Shown here: one piece after another, positions 17,247-25,989 of the stretch
Position numbering within the stretch: the first letter of the stretch is position 1
Layout: the number at the start of each line of letters is the position of its first letter
Assembly: GCF_035975855.1 (NCBI RefSeq)
Contig: NZ_CP109055.1
Coordinates: 5,146,001-5,210,000 of the forward strand
DNA from: Streptomyces sp. NBC_01304
GTDB lineage: Bacteria > Actinomycetota > Actinomycetes > Streptomycetales > Streptomycetaceae
Direction of reading: 5' to 3'
Length of the DNA stretch: 64,000 nt
Made by a program: the position numbers and the translations under genes
The notes under the pieces: model-generated
The model's input: the letters and a program-made list of their open reading frames with translations, nothing else
The model's database searches: none
What the model was told of the DNA's origin: nothing

Positions 17247-18817
17247 TGGCGGGCGAGGACACGACCACCCGGCGGGCCGAACTCGCCGCCGCAGCCTCGG
17301 ACATCGACGGCGCGGACTCGAAGAACGACCTCATCTCGGCAATCGACAGAGCCCTGGCCGTCGTCGCGCCCATGGGTAGCCCGGACACCATCGAGTCGGC
17401 GGCCAAGGCCTACAAGAAGGCCGCCGGCCAGTGCAAGCACGAGGTCGAGGAGCGGGTCGAGCAGGTCGCGACGAAGGACCTCCCGCAGGCCTGGGAGGGC
17501 ATGGCGAGCGTGACGGCACAGATGGTCGTCGCCGCGGCCGCGCGCACCGCCGAGCAGATGAGCGAGGCGTTCGAGGCGGGGCAGAAGGCCCTGGAACGCC
17601 TCGCTGACGGCGTACGCACCGCCCAGAGCGAGGACGGTCCCGGCCGTACGGAACTGCGCCGGGCGCGCGACATGCTCGGCGGCGAGGACGGCTTCTTCGA
17701 CTCCTGGGTGGAGAAGGACGCCGAGGAGGAGGAGAAGGAGCGGGCCCGCGAAATAGCCCGCGCCGGCGTCAAAGCCCGGCACAAGGCGGCGGAGAGTGCC
17801 GACGACGCCGCTCGCGCGGCGGCCCGCGATCTCAACAAGCTAGCGGCGGAGGCCCGTTCCGGGCATCTGGACGGCAAGGGGCTGAGCGCCGTCGACCGGA
17901 TGATGCTGGCCGACACCTCGAACGTCGGCGAGGACAGCGCCGAGCGCGAGTACAACGAGATCCTCTCCACGAACGACCTGAAGCGCTCCAGCGACCGGCT
18001 CGACAAGATGAGCCCGGCCGAACGCGCCGAGTTCCAGAAGATGTTGGACGGGGCCGGTTCGCCGGAGGAGCGGGCGTACCTGATGAAGGGCCTCGCCGCC
18101 GGGCACGACATGAACAGCATGCGCGACTTCAGCGAGAAGATCGCGGGCAAGGACGAGGCGTGGCTGCGCCGGCACCTCTCCCCGGTGGTCAGCGGCGCGG
18201 ACGCCGCGGGGAACGTCGACCCCGCCAAGCGGGACAACACGTTCCGCGGCCAGCAGTGGGCCCAGGGCGGCGACGGCAGCGAGGGCAGCTGCGTGGCCTC
18301 CTCCACCATCAACGCCCGGGCCGTGGTCGACCCGGTCTACGCCTTGGGACTGACCGGCGGGCCGGACGGCCAGGAGGACTCGCCGTCGGCCTTCCGCGAC
18401 CGCCTCGTGGACGAACAGCACCGCGTCCATGAAGACGGCGACGGCGACTGGGACGACAACGACGCCCCCGACGGAATGGACAACGACGGCTGGTCCGAAG
18501 TGGCCGACAACGAGCTCAACTCGCCCACCGGCGCGGACTACGAGCGCCAGAGCCTGGACAGCCCGGACGACCGCAGAGGCGCGCTCCCGGAGATCGAGAA
18601 GGCCGTCGCGGAGGGCAAGCCCGTGCCCATCAGGGTGGACGGACCGGACTCGGCGCACGCCCTCGTGATCGTCGGGCAGGAGGGCGACATGCTGCAGGTC
18701 CACAACCCGTGGGGGCACACGGTCTGGGTCAGCGAGTCCGACTTCGTGGACGGCCACATGGACAAGGCGTCCGACGGCAGGCTTCCCGACGCCACCGGCG
18801 TCCATCTCCCGAAGTGA
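17246..18817 (+). CDS. ESX-type effector with C39-like cysteine peptidase domain
   Basis: 523 residues. Residues 1-210 are long amphipathic helices, like LXG/WXG delivery regions, including a charged coil EEEKERAREIARAGVKARHKA. Residues 210-330 are helical linker. The C-terminal domain begins with GSCVASSTINA (Cys349) and has SAHALVIVGQEGD (His471) followed by HNPWG (Asn about 487), the Cys-His-Asn/Asp pattern of C39/papain-like peptidases. An Asp-rich segment (DGDGDWDDNDAPDGMDND, about 395-412) could bind calcium. No signal peptide, so export would rely on the WXG-like partner. The next gene encodes a chagasin-like cysteine peptidase inhibitor, strong support for this reading. Confidence 0.7.
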   Translation: MAGEDTTTRRAELAAAASDIDGADSKNDLISAIDRALAVVAPMGSPDTIESAAKAYKKAAGQCKHEVEERVEQVATKDLPQAWEGMASVTAQMVVAAAARTAEQMSEAFEAGQKALERLADGVRTAQSEDGPGRTELRRARDMLGGEDGFFDSWVEKDAEEEEKERAREIARAGVKARHKAAESADDAARAAARDLNKLAAEARSGHLDGKGLSAVDRMMLADTSNVGEDSAEREYNEILSTNDLKRSSDRLDKMSPAERAEFQKMLDGAGSPEERAYLMKGLAAGHDMNSMRDFSEKIAGKDEAWLRRHLSPVVSGADAAGNVDPAKRDNTFRGQQWAQGGDGSEGSCVASSTINARAVVDPVYALGLTGGPDGQEDSPSAFRDRLVDEQHRVHEDGDGDWDDNDAPDGMDNDGWSEVADNELNSPTGADYERQSLDSPDDRRGALPEIEKAVAEGKPVPIRVDGPDSAHALVIVGQEGDMLQVHNPWGHTVWVSESDFVDGHMDKASDGRLPDATGVHLPK

Positions 18818-18824
18818 GGCGCTG

Positions 18825-19673
18825 ATGCCGAAGCTGCCGAAGCTGCGTGAGAAGAAGGCCCTTTGGGGCGTGAGTGCCGCCGCCGTACTGGTCCTCGGCG
18901 GCGGGGGCTTCGTGGTGTACGAGTCCGAGATCGCCGACGACGACGAGGTGTGCTGCGCGCTGCCCCCACCCCTGTACGGCGTACCCCGCGGGCCCGACGG
19001 GGAGATCGACGTCGCCTCTCAGTCGGTGGAGACCAAGGTGCCCGTCGACCATGACTTCTCCCTCCATCTGCGGCCGGGCGGCAAAGCGGAATGGGAGCTC
19101 GCCGAAACGGGCGAGTCGGGGAACGTCCTGCGGGCCAAGGGCGTGAAGACGGTCAAGGGCACGCGCTACTTCAAGTTCCGGGCGCTGAAGACCGGTACGG
19201 CACGCGTGGTGCTGAGGGAAGTCGACGGCGACCGCACGATGACGTACCCGATCGAGGTGAAGGAGTCGATCGGGGGGACCTCCGTGGCGGAGGACCCCGA
19301 GGAGTACTACCCCGAGGCGGACGATCCCCTGAAGTTCCGCAAGCTCGACCGGGACTTCGACGGCACGGTGACCGTGCGCCGCGGCGAGGAGTTCCGCGTC
19401 GCCAACAGCTACGACAACCAGCCGGGCTACACCTGGAAGATCGCCGAGAAGCCGGACGACACCGTCGTGGGCCTGTATCCCGACGCGAACCCACGTGTCG
19501 GTGGCAGCCCGGCGGCCGACCGCAAGGACTGGTACGGCTTCACCGCTCGCGCGAAGGGCACCACCACCGTCAAGCTCTTCGGCTGCTACCGCTGCGGCTA
19601 CGACAGCGAGCCCACGTCCGCCGAGAGCAAGAAGTTCTCCCTGACGAAGACGCTGACCGTAGTGGTCCGCTGA
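18825..19673 (+). CDS. Membrane-anchored protein with two chagasin-like (I42) inhibitor domains
   Basis: 282 residues. Lys-rich N-terminus then one transmembrane/signal-anchor helix (WGVSAAAVLVLGGGGFVVY, 14-32). Domain 1 (about 60-145) has TRYFKFRALKTGTARVVL. Domain 2 (about 160-282) has YDNQPGYTWKIAEKP, then GGSPAADRKDWYGFTARAKG. These match the three loops of inhibitor family I42 (NPTTGY, GxGG, RPW-F), with some changes. Chagasin-like proteins plug the active site of papain-type peptidases. Placed outside the membrane next to a cysteine peptidase effector, it would protect the producer. Starts 7 nt after the peptidase stop. Confidence 0.7.
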   Translation: MPKLPKLREKKALWGVSAAAVLVLGGGGFVVYESEIADDDEVCCALPPPLYGVPRGPDGEIDVASQSVETKVPVDHDFSLHLRPGGKAEWELAETGESGNVLRAKGVKTVKGTRYFKFRALKTGTARVVLREVDGDRTMTYPIEVKESIGGTSVAEDPEEYYPEADDPLKFRKLDRDFDGTVTVRRGEEFRVANSYDNQPGYTWKIAEKPDDTVVGLYPDANPRVGGSPAADRKDWYGFTARAKGTTTVKLFGCYRCGYDSEPTSAESKKFSLTKTLTVVVR

Positions 19674-19704
19674 GCACCCGTCGGCAACGTACGCCAGAAC
19701 AGCC

Positions 19705-19741
19705 AAAACCCCAGGTCACCAACCACGTGACCTGGGGTTTT
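19705..19741 (+). terminator. Operon terminator
   Basis: Inverted repeat with arms AAAACCCCAGGTCAC and its complement around a 7-nt loop, followed by a T run. Ends the ESX-like operon and, read the other way, could also end the deaminase transcript. The stem core CCCCAGGTCAC recurs in the terminators at 44616 and 48184. Confidence 0.85.
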
Positions 19742-19773
19742 CGCGGAGCGGAAGCCGACTCTCAGCAGTCGGT

Positions 19774-20277
19774 TCAGTAGTCGATGCGGTCCGTCTTCGC
19801 CAGCCACGCGTCGAACGGCGCCGTACGGTTCGCCATCTCGATGCGCTCGACCGACATCGGCCACAGCTCCGGCGACTTCTTCTCGAGCAGGTCGTAGAAG
19901 CGGCGGTCGTCGAACCCGGCCACCGCGGCGTCGTCACGGTCGGCGCCGAAGATGACGCGGTCGACGCGCGCCCACAGGGCGGAGGTCAGACACATCGGGC
20001 ACGGCTCGCACGAGGTGACCAGGACGCAGCCCTCGAGGGAGAAGGTGCCCAGCGCCTTGCAGGCGGCACGGATCGCGCTGACCTCGGCGTGCGCCGTCGG
20101 GTCCAGGTTCTCCGTTACGTGGTTGTTCTCGATCGCGACGACCACGCCGTCCTTGGCGATCAGGGCGCCGAACGGGCCGCCGCCGTTGTGCACGCTGGTG
20201 GTGGCACGCTGGATCGCCTCGTCCAGCCAGCCCGCCTCGAGCTCCTGGACGGTCTTCTCTTCGGTCTGCGCGGTCAC
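19774..20277 (-). CDS. Nucleoside/nucleobase deaminase (guanine or cytosine deaminase-like)
   Basis: 167 residues of the cytidine-deaminase-like zinc family. HAEVSAIRAA provides His ligand and catalytic Glu; SCEPCPMC provides the two Cys ligands. C-terminal RRFYDLLE region resembles bacterial guanine deaminases (GuaD type). It would turn guanine to xanthine or cytosine to uracil in the cytoplasm. GTG 20277 chosen: AAGGAG lies 5 nt upstream. A broken xanthine dehydrogenase fragment lies just upstream, which points to purine catabolism. Confidence 0.85.
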   Translation of the reverse strand: MTAQTEEKTVQELEAGWLDEAIQRATTSVHNGGGPFGALIAKDGVVVAIENNHVTENLDPTAHAEVSAIRAACKALGTFSLEGCVLVTSCEPCPMCLTSALWARVDRVIFGADRDDAAVAGFDDRRFYDLLEKKSPELWPMSVERIEMANRTAPFDAWLAKTDRIDY

Positions 20278-20367
20278 GGTGACTCCTTCGGAGGCGGGCA
20301 ATGGGTGGTGGCTGTGGGTGGTGGCACAAGATCGGCTCGGCCGGCGGCACCCACGGGATGTCGGTGG

Positions 20368-20520
20368 CTAGTGGCCGACGAAGTGTTGTGGCAAGACCGG
20401 GGTGTGGGTCAGATCGAGGCCCGTCGCATTGCGCGGGGCGACCACGATCGGCACAGCGGTCGGACGCGTGGCCTCGACGGCCGGCGCCTCCTCCCGGCTG
20501 GCGGGTCGAAGGAAGTCCAT
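20368..20520 (-). pseudogene. Fragment of xanthine dehydrogenase FAD-binding subunit
   Basis: A 50-codon frame starting MDFLRPASREEAPAVEA and continuing RPTAVPIV. Streptomyces XDH FAD-binding subunits start MDFLRPASWEEALAAK and then HPTAVPIAGGTDVM, so the first ~28 residues are recognisable and the GGTD FAD loop is lost; the frame then ends at TAG. Probably a deletion remnant of an xdh operon that once accompanied the deaminase. Confidence 0.55.
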
Positions 20521-20944
20521 GACGGCTCTTCTCATTCGTATCGGGTCGTCGTACGGGTCGTTCGTTTCAAGTCGGAGGACCGAGGTCCCTTCCGCGACGC
20601 GTTCACGTCCTGTTAACGCGGAATAGCGTCAGTACACCTGCAGGTCCTTGGTCCCGGTCAGTCACCGAAACCATGAAGGACTTGGCTGGTCACCAGGCCC
20701 AGCTTGTAGATTCGTCCGAAAGATGGCGCTCAGTAACCCCGCGGGTTTCCGTGCGCAACTTCCGGCGCGGGCCGGCGGCGGGCTCAAGGCGCGAACGCCG
20801 GGGCCGACCCTTCGTACGGCCCGAACGGCCTCGTGGCGCCCTGCGCCGCCCACGTCCCGCTTCACCACCCACCAACAAGTGTCCTTCGTCACAGCCCTTT
20901 CGTCACAGTCACCGGGAGCGACGAGGGGCGACCGGGAGCGACCA
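20521..20944. other. Non-coding stretch
   Basis: About 420 nt between the XDH fragment and the big terminator at 20945. No convincing gene in either direction. The part near 20540-20640 may hold the promoter for the fragment and deaminase (reading leftward). Confidence 0.4.
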
Positions 20945-20989
20945 CGCCGAGGGGCCCGGCACACGTGACGTGTGCCGGGCCCCTCGGCG
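20945..20989. terminator. Long hairpin terminator of the 25989-21022 operon
   Basis: Perfect inverted repeat with 21-bp arms (20945-20965 and 20969-20989) and a 3-nt loop, 33 nt past the stop of the phosphatase gene. Confidence 0.85.
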
Positions 20990-21021
20990 TGCGAATGCGG
21001 CGTGCGAATGCGGCGTGCGGT

Positions 21022-21639
21022 TCAGCTCAGGTGATGGATGTCGTTGAGGGCCTGCACCGTGGCGGTGCGGTCCGCGTCGTACGTCACCGTCGACAGGGAG
21101 GCCGCCGCGACCTCCATGCGGAACAAGGTGTGCGGCGGAGCCTGCAGGGCGAGCCGGAGCAGGGTCCTGACCGGTACGACGTGCGAGACGACAAGCACCG
21201 TGCCGCCCGCGTACCGGGCAAGCAGGCCGTCCCGTACGGCGGCGACCCGGCGGATGACCTGCTGCATGGTCTCGCCCGCGCCCGTGGGGGCGCTCTCGGG
21301 CGAGGCACGCCATGCGCTCAGGTCGTCCGGGTACCGTTCGCGGACTTCGCCGAAGGTCAGGCCCTCCCAGGCGCCGAAGTCCGCTTCCCGCAGTTCCGCG
21401 TCGGCCTGGACGCTCAGGCCGAGGCGCGCGGCCACGGCCTGAGCGGTCTCCTGACAGCGCCGCATCGGTGAGGTGACGACCGCCTCGATGCCGCCGCGGT
21501 GGGCGAGGGCCGCTGCCGCCGCCTCGGCCTGGCGGCGTCCGACCGGGGAGAGTCCCGGGTTGGATCCGCCGCTGCCGGAGAGCCGCCGCTCCGGGGTGAG
21601 CAGGGTCTCGCCGTGCCGCAGCAGCACGAGCGTCGTCAC
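21022..21639 (-). CDS. Histidine phosphatase (phosphoglycerate mutase-like)
   Basis: 205 residues. LVLLRHGETLLTPERRLSGSG is the RHG phosphatase motif; the second catalytic His is in VVSHVVPVRTLLR. Similar to alpha-ribazole phosphatase/CobC and other small-metabolite phosphatases. GTG 21639 lies 5 nt after the SRPBCC stop with GAAGTGAG before it. Last gene of a five-gene operon, where it would remove a phosphate from an intermediate; the substrate is unknown. Confidence 0.9.
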   Translation of the reverse strand: MTTLVLLRHGETLLTPERRLSGSGGSNPGLSPVGRRQAEAAAAALAHRGGIEAVVTSPMRRCQETAQAVAARLGLSVQADAELREADFGAWEGLTFGEVRERYPDDLSAWRASPESAPTGAGETMQQVIRRVAAVRDGLLARYAGGTVLVVSHVVPVRTLLRLALQAPPHTLFRMEVAAASLSTVTYDADRTATVQALNDIHHLS

Positions 21640-21644
21640 GTCAC

Positions 21645-22130
21645 TCACTTCGAGGTCTGCGCGAAGTGGTCCCGTACGGCGTCGGTCTGCTTCTCCATGA
21701 TGTCGATGATGCCCTCGACCACGTTCAGGTCGGCGTCCTCGGCGATCTCCAGGGTGCGCGACCAGTCGAAGAAGCTGCGGGCCGGGTCGTTGGTGATGGG
21801 GAACAGCCGGATGGTCGCCTCGTAGCTCTTGACCCCGCTGGTGGGGGCGACGGCCCGGTAGGACTGGGTCCGGTTGATCTCGTCGCGCGCGGCGATCTCC
21901 TGCGCGACGACCTTGCCGCTGAGCGTGAGCTTGAAGTCGTAGCGGGCCGGGACCGTCTCGACCGAGGCTCCGTCCACCCACGTGACGTCGCGGTGGACGT
22001 CCAGGTCGCCCGGGGACACCATCTCCAGGATCTGCATGGCGTCGCGGATGACCGGCCACACGGTGTCCGGGTCGGCGTCGAGGATGGTCGAGTGGTACAT
22101 GGTGTGCTTGCGCTGGATCTGAGTCGGCAC
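21645..22130 (-). CDS. SRPBCC (START/Bet v1-like) family protein
   Basis: 161 residues with the SRPBCC pattern: short N-terminal strand (YHSTILDADPDTVWPVIRDA), curved sheet (VETVPARYDFKLTLSG), and a long C-terminal helix (DADLNVVEGIIDIMEKQTDAVRDHFA). Such proteins bind hydrophobic ligands and include polyketide cyclases/aromatases. GTG start with AAAGGG at 7 nt. Between a carbamoyltransferase and a phosphatase gene, so probably acts on the pathway intermediate; chemistry unknown. Confidence 0.8.
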   Translation of the reverse strand: MPTQIQRKHTMYHSTILDADPDTVWPVIRDAMQILEMVSPGDLDVHRDVTWVDGASVETVPARYDFKLTLSGKVVAQEIAARDEINRTQSYRAVAPTSGVKSYEATIRLFPITNDPARSFFDWSRTLEIAEDADLNVVEGIIDIMEKQTDAVRDHFAQTSK

Positions 22131-22158
22131 GGGGTGCCCTTTCCGGTAGTTCTTCTGG

Positions 22159-23958
22159 TCAGTTGGCGGTCTTGGTGACGAGGTGGTTTCCGAGCACCAG
22201 GTAGTCGATCTCGGTCCCCAGGAAGCAGTTCAGGGCGTCGGTGGGACTGCAGACGATGGGTTCGCCGGCGACGTTGAACGACGTGTTGATCAGGCAGGGC
22301 GTGTCGGTGAGTTCGATGAACTTCCGCAGCAGCGCCGTGAGTCGGGGCGTTCCCTCGTCCGTCAGGGTCTGGATGCGCGAGGTGCCGTCCACGTGCACGG
22401 CGCCGGGGATGCGGTCCTTGTACTCGTCGCGCACGGGGAAGACGAACGTCATGTACGGGGAGCTGGTCTTGCGCCCCATCTCGAAGATCTTCGGCGCCTG
22501 CTCCTCCAGGACGAGGGGAGCGAACGGGCGGAAGGGTTCGCGGTGCTTGACCCGGGTGTTGATGATGTCCTTGATGTCGTCGAAGCCGGGGTTGGCGATG
22601 ATGCTGCGATGTCCGAGCGCACGCGGCCCGTGCTCGACGCGGCCCTCGAAGTAGCCGATGACGACCTTCTCCGTCAGCAGCTTCGCCAGGTGCTCGACGA
22701 CCTCGTCGTCGTCCAGGCGCGTGGCGGTGACCCGGCCGGTGAAGCCTTCGAGGGCCTCCTCGATCGCGGCCTCGTCGTAGGCCGGGCCCAGATAGGGGCT
22801 GACGGGTGCGGACGCGGCGCGGATGTCCTCGGGCTCGGTGCCTGGGTCGCCCAGCCAGGCGTGGGCCGCGGCCCCGATGGTGATGCCGGTGTCCGAGGCA
22901 CCGAAGCTGACCTGCATGTCCTCGAAGCGGGAGCCCTCGAACAGCGGGGTGTTGTTGAGGCAGTTCAGGGCGACGCCTCCCTCGAACAGCAGCCGGTCGA
23001 GGTCCGTCCGCTTCTCCAGGTGCCGGACCTGGTGGGCGGTGGCGACGTTCAGCATTTCCTGCGCGGCGGCGGAGACGCGGGAGGTGTATTCGAGGGTGTC
23101 CTCGAAGGGCCCGAAGTACTCCTCGAACAGGGCGTCGTGGCTGCGCAGGTTGTCGGTCTGCAGCGGCTTGGTGAAGGTGTAGCGACCGTCGTCGTGCAGC
23201 ACCAGAAGGTTGTCGAGGAACGGGTTCGGCGTCGGCGGGTCGGCGTATCCCGCCAGGCCCATCACCTTGTACTCGTCGTTGTTGGGGACGAATCCGAGGA
23301 AGCGGGTGATGGAGGAGAACAGGGTGCCCATGGAGTACCGGGCGCCGGTGGCGGTGTCATCGAAGACGGTGATCCGGCCGTCACGGATCTCGCCCGTCAG
23401 GGTCGAGAAGAATTCGGCGCGGCCGTCGCTGACGAGGAAGGCCGCGTCCTTCATGCCGGCGAGGTAGTAGCCGGTCGTGGCGTGCGCCAAGTGGTGCGGG
23501 ACGAAGCGGACCTTGGCCGGGTCCGGGCGGTACCCGGTGCGGGCCTCGAAGTCCGCGAGCATCGCCTCGTGGCTGACGACCTGACCGAACAAGTCGGCCA
23601 TGTCGTCGATGAGTTGACTCTTCGCGTCCTCCGCCAGCGGCGACATGCGGATGCCGTCCTGGATCTCGCCCAGAATCTGCGGCGACCAGTTCCACGGGAA
23701 GGCGAACAGGTCCACGTCGTCGAACGTGATCCCGGCTTCCTCCAGGCACCAGTCGATCGCGTGCGTGGGGAAGTCGGTGGTCTTCTTCTCCCGGTTGAGG
23801 CGCTCCTCCTCCACCGCGGCGACCAGCCGGCCGTCCACCAGGAGTGCGGCGGCGGCGTCGTGGCCCAAGAGGTAATGCTTGTTGATGCCGGTCGCGCCGA
23901 GGCGTTCGGAGAAGAACTCCGACACCCGACTGAAACCATTACATCCGAGAACAATCAC
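22159..23958 (-). CDS. Carbamoyltransferase (NodU/CmcH/TobZ family)
   Basis: 599 residues, the full length of O-carbamoyltransferases. The N-terminal Kae1-like domain starts MIVLGCNGFSRVSEF and has LGHDAAAALLVDGRLVAAVEEERLNR and HHLAHA (metal-binding His). The C-terminal YrdC-like domain has EHGPRALGHRSIIANP. Uses carbamoyl phosphate and ATP to form carbamoyl adenylate and carbamoylates a hydroxyl. GTG start preceded by AGGAAAG. 28 nt from the SRPBCC gene. Predicts a carbamate (or carbamoylated intermediate) in the product of this operon. Confidence 0.92.
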   Translation of the reverse strand: MIVLGCNGFSRVSEFFSERLGATGINKHYLLGHDAAAALLVDGRLVAAVEEERLNREKKTTDFPTHAIDWCLEEAGITFDDVDLFAFPWNWSPQILGEIQDGIRMSPLAEDAKSQLIDDMADLFGQVVSHEAMLADFEARTGYRPDPAKVRFVPHHLAHATTGYYLAGMKDAAFLVSDGRAEFFSTLTGEIRDGRITVFDDTATGARYSMGTLFSSITRFLGFVPNNDEYKVMGLAGYADPPTPNPFLDNLLVLHDDGRYTFTKPLQTDNLRSHDALFEEYFGPFEDTLEYTSRVSAAAQEMLNVATAHQVRHLEKRTDLDRLLFEGGVALNCLNNTPLFEGSRFEDMQVSFGASDTGITIGAAAHAWLGDPGTEPEDIRAASAPVSPYLGPAYDEAAIEEALEGFTGRVTATRLDDDEVVEHLAKLLTEKVVIGYFEGRVEHGPRALGHRSIIANPGFDDIKDIINTRVKHREPFRPFAPLVLEEQAPKIFEMGRKTSSPYMTFVFPVRDEYKDRIPGAVHVDGTSRIQTLTDEGTPRLTALLRKFIELTDTPCLINTSFNVAGEPIVCSPTDALNCFLGTEIDYLVLGNHLVTKTAN

Positions 23959-23980
23959 GGCTTTCTTTCCTGTTCTGGGG

Positions 23981-25027
23981 CTACTTGACGATCAGCAGGT
24001 CGCGGAGCTGCGCCCCGGCCGCGGGCGCCTGGCACAGACCGGCGCCGGTGAATCCGGCCGCGTACAGGAAGCGGCGGGTGGGGTGTGCGCCGATGAACGC
24101 GGCGTTGCTGGGACTGGCGTCGAAGTCGCCGCTCCACGCGCGATGCAGGCCGATGCCGTCCAAGGCGGGGAACAGGGTGCCCAGATGGCCGGAGATGCGT
24201 CCGAGCCAGGCCTCGCGTGTCTCACCGGCCTTGGGCGCGCCCATGGCGAGCAGGATGCGGTCCCGCCACGAGCGGATCCGGAGGCCCGACGCGGCGTGCA
24301 TCGTCATCGGCAGCTCGGGCTGCGGGGACGGCAGGGCGTCGGTGAACAGCATCTCCATCGCGTGCGGCGTCAGCGGCAGTTCGACCGACGCCATCGAGGC
24401 CACCTCGCCGGACCAGGGCCCGGCCGTGCAGACGACGCTGTCCGCCTTGATGCTGCCCTGCGGGGTGTGCACGGTGTTGTCGTCGTCGATGCCCGTGACG
24501 GGTGTGTGCGTGAACAGCCGGGCGCCGTGATTGCGGGCGCCGGCCGCGTAACCGCGCACGATGTCGAGGCCGTCCACGTGGTACGCCTCGGGGGACCAGG
24601 CGGCGGCCAGGACGGCGCGCTCGTCGATCAGCGGGTTGAGCTCGACCGCCTCGCGGGCACTGATCAGACCGACCTCGACGCCGGCGGCCTGCTGGCCCTG
24701 CCGGTCTGCCTCGAAGTCGGCGATCTGCTGTTCCTCGGTGAACAGCGCCATGAACCCGAGCCGCTTCAGGCCGAGGGAGGCTCCGGTGTCACGGGCGAAC
24801 TCGTGGTACGCGTTCAGGCTGCGCACGGCCCGTTGCCCGGTGTCGGGGTTGCCGGGGAAGTAGCTGCGGACCATGCCCGCGGTGTGCGCGGACGCCCCGC
24901 CGCCGAGGCCCCCGCGTTCGAGCAGCACGGTGTCCACGCCGGCTTCGGCGAGGTGATGGGCGGCGGAGGTGCCGATCACTCCCCCGCCGATGACTACGGC
25001 TTGTGCGTGTTCGGGCAGACCACTCAT
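23981..25027 (-). CDS. FAD-dependent amine/amino-acid oxidase (DAO family)
   Basis: 348 residues. N-terminal FAD fold: AVVIGGGVIGTSAAHHLAEAGVDTVLLERGGLGGGASAHTAGMVRS, matching sarcosine oxidase/D-amino-acid oxidase and dimethylglycine-type proteins. C-terminal FAD contact: YAAGFTGAGLCQAPAAG. Expected reaction is oxidation of a secondary or primary amine to an imine with peroxide release. Its ATG overlaps the stop of the cucumopine-synthase-like gene (ATGA), which argues that they act on the same molecule, for example oxidising a newly formed ring amine. Confidence 0.88.
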   Translation of the reverse strand: MSGLPEHAQAVVIGGGVIGTSAAHHLAEAGVDTVLLERGGLGGGASAHTAGMVRSYFPGNPDTGQRAVRSLNAYHEFARDTGASLGLKRLGFMALFTEEQQIADFEADRQGQQAAGVEVGLISAREAVELNPLIDERAVLAAAWSPEAYHVDGLDIVRGYAAGARNHGARLFTHTPVTGIDDDNTVHTPQGSIKADSVVCTAGPWSGEVASMASVELPLTPHAMEMLFTDALPSPQPELPMTMHAASGLRIRSWRDRILLAMGAPKAGETREAWLGRISGHLGTLFPALDGIGLHRAWSGDFDASPSNAAFIGAHPTRRFLYAAGFTGAGLCQAPAAGAQLRDLLIVK

Positions 25028-25989
25028 GCCTGCGCGCTCGCCGCGGCGGTGCGCTGCTGGCGCAGCCCGTCGGTGGCGTCCCAGGGGAACAGGTGCAGGT
25101 TCCAGGCGCCCAACAGGTTGATGTAGAGGGCCATTTGACTCGTCACGGCCAGGAAGTCGTCGCGGTCGAGGCCGTCGAGGCAGTCCAGGAAGCGCTGGGT
25201 GAAGCCCCAGAGCTTCTCCAGGCCGCAGTAGCCCAGGAATTCGGCCGGTACGCCGACCAGGATGCGGGTCATCTGGTGCAGGGATTCCATCGGCATGTCC
25301 GCGACCGCGGCCCGGATCAGGCCGCCGTAGCTGGCGTAACCGAGCGGACGGGTCTCGCCGTTGACGAACAGCAGGGTGGGCAGCACCGTGTCGTGGGTAC
25401 CGGCCGCGGAGGGGATCCACCCCTGGTGCATGTCGGCGAGCTCGGGCGGCGCGGTCAGCCAGTGCCGCTCGGTCTCGCGGTAGATGTCCTGGATCAGCTG
25501 GTCCGCCGCGGAGTCGGTGGCGGTCAGCCGGGGAATGCTGTGCCCGCCCTGGGTGCCTGCCTTGCGGACCTCGACCAGGATCTCCTTCTTCGTCGAGTAG
25601 ACCGCGTCCCACACGGCCTGCCCGGCCTCGAGCAGGGCCGGGATGTCCGCGTCCCGGATCTGGCCCACGGGCGCGGCCGGCATCGGCTCGGTCAACTCGC
25701 CGTACTTGATGCCCAGATGCTGCAGCGCGGAGCAGAACACCGTGCCGTTGGGCGCGTCACGCCGGTCGGCGATCTTCTCGGACGCGTGCGTGTGCAGCAG
25801 CTTGGGGATCGGCACGTGGTGATACAGGTGCTCGCCCGCCACCAGCGCGTGCCCCTGCAGACTCTGGTAGGGCAACGAGTCCCACAGCACATCGGCCAAC
25901 TCGGGGTTGCGACCGTCGAGTTCCGCGGTGACGGTGATGCCCAGGTCGGGCCAGGCGATCTCTATAAGGCGACCGGCGTTCTCAGTCAA
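25024..25989 (-). CDS. Cucumopine-synthase-like protein (cyclophilin-like domain plus helical bundle)
   Basis: 321 residues from TTG 25989 (AAAGGGG at 6 nt); a longer frame to 26121 has no binding site. Residues 1-105 look like the DUF3830/cyclophilin-like domain: IEIAWPDLGITVTAELDGRN, then HALVAGEHLYHHVPIP. Residues 115-321 are helical (LEAGQAVWDAVYSTKKEI to FLAVTSQMALYINLLGAWNLHLFPW), as in the C-terminal bundle of Agrobacterium cucumopine synthase, an enzyme that joins histidine and 2-oxoglutarate in a Pictet-Spengler-type reaction. Total length agrees with that family. The assignment is by memory of the family, so function here is inference. First gene of the operon. Confidence 0.55.
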   Translation of the reverse strand: MTENAGRLIEIAWPDLGITVTAELDGRNPELADVLWDSLPYQSLQGHALVAGEHLYHHVPIPKLLHTHASEKIADRRDAPNGTVFCSALQHLGIKYGELTEPMPAAPVGQIRDADIPALLEAGQAVWDAVYSTKKEILVEVRKAGTQGGHSIPRLTATDSAADQLIQDIYRETERHWLTAPPELADMHQGWIPSAAGTHDTVLPTLLFVNGETRPLGYASYGGLIRAAVADMPMESLHQMTRILVGVPAEFLGYCGLEKLWGFTQRFLDCLDGLDRDDFLAVTSQMALYINLLGAWNLHLFPWDATDGLRQQRTAAASAQA

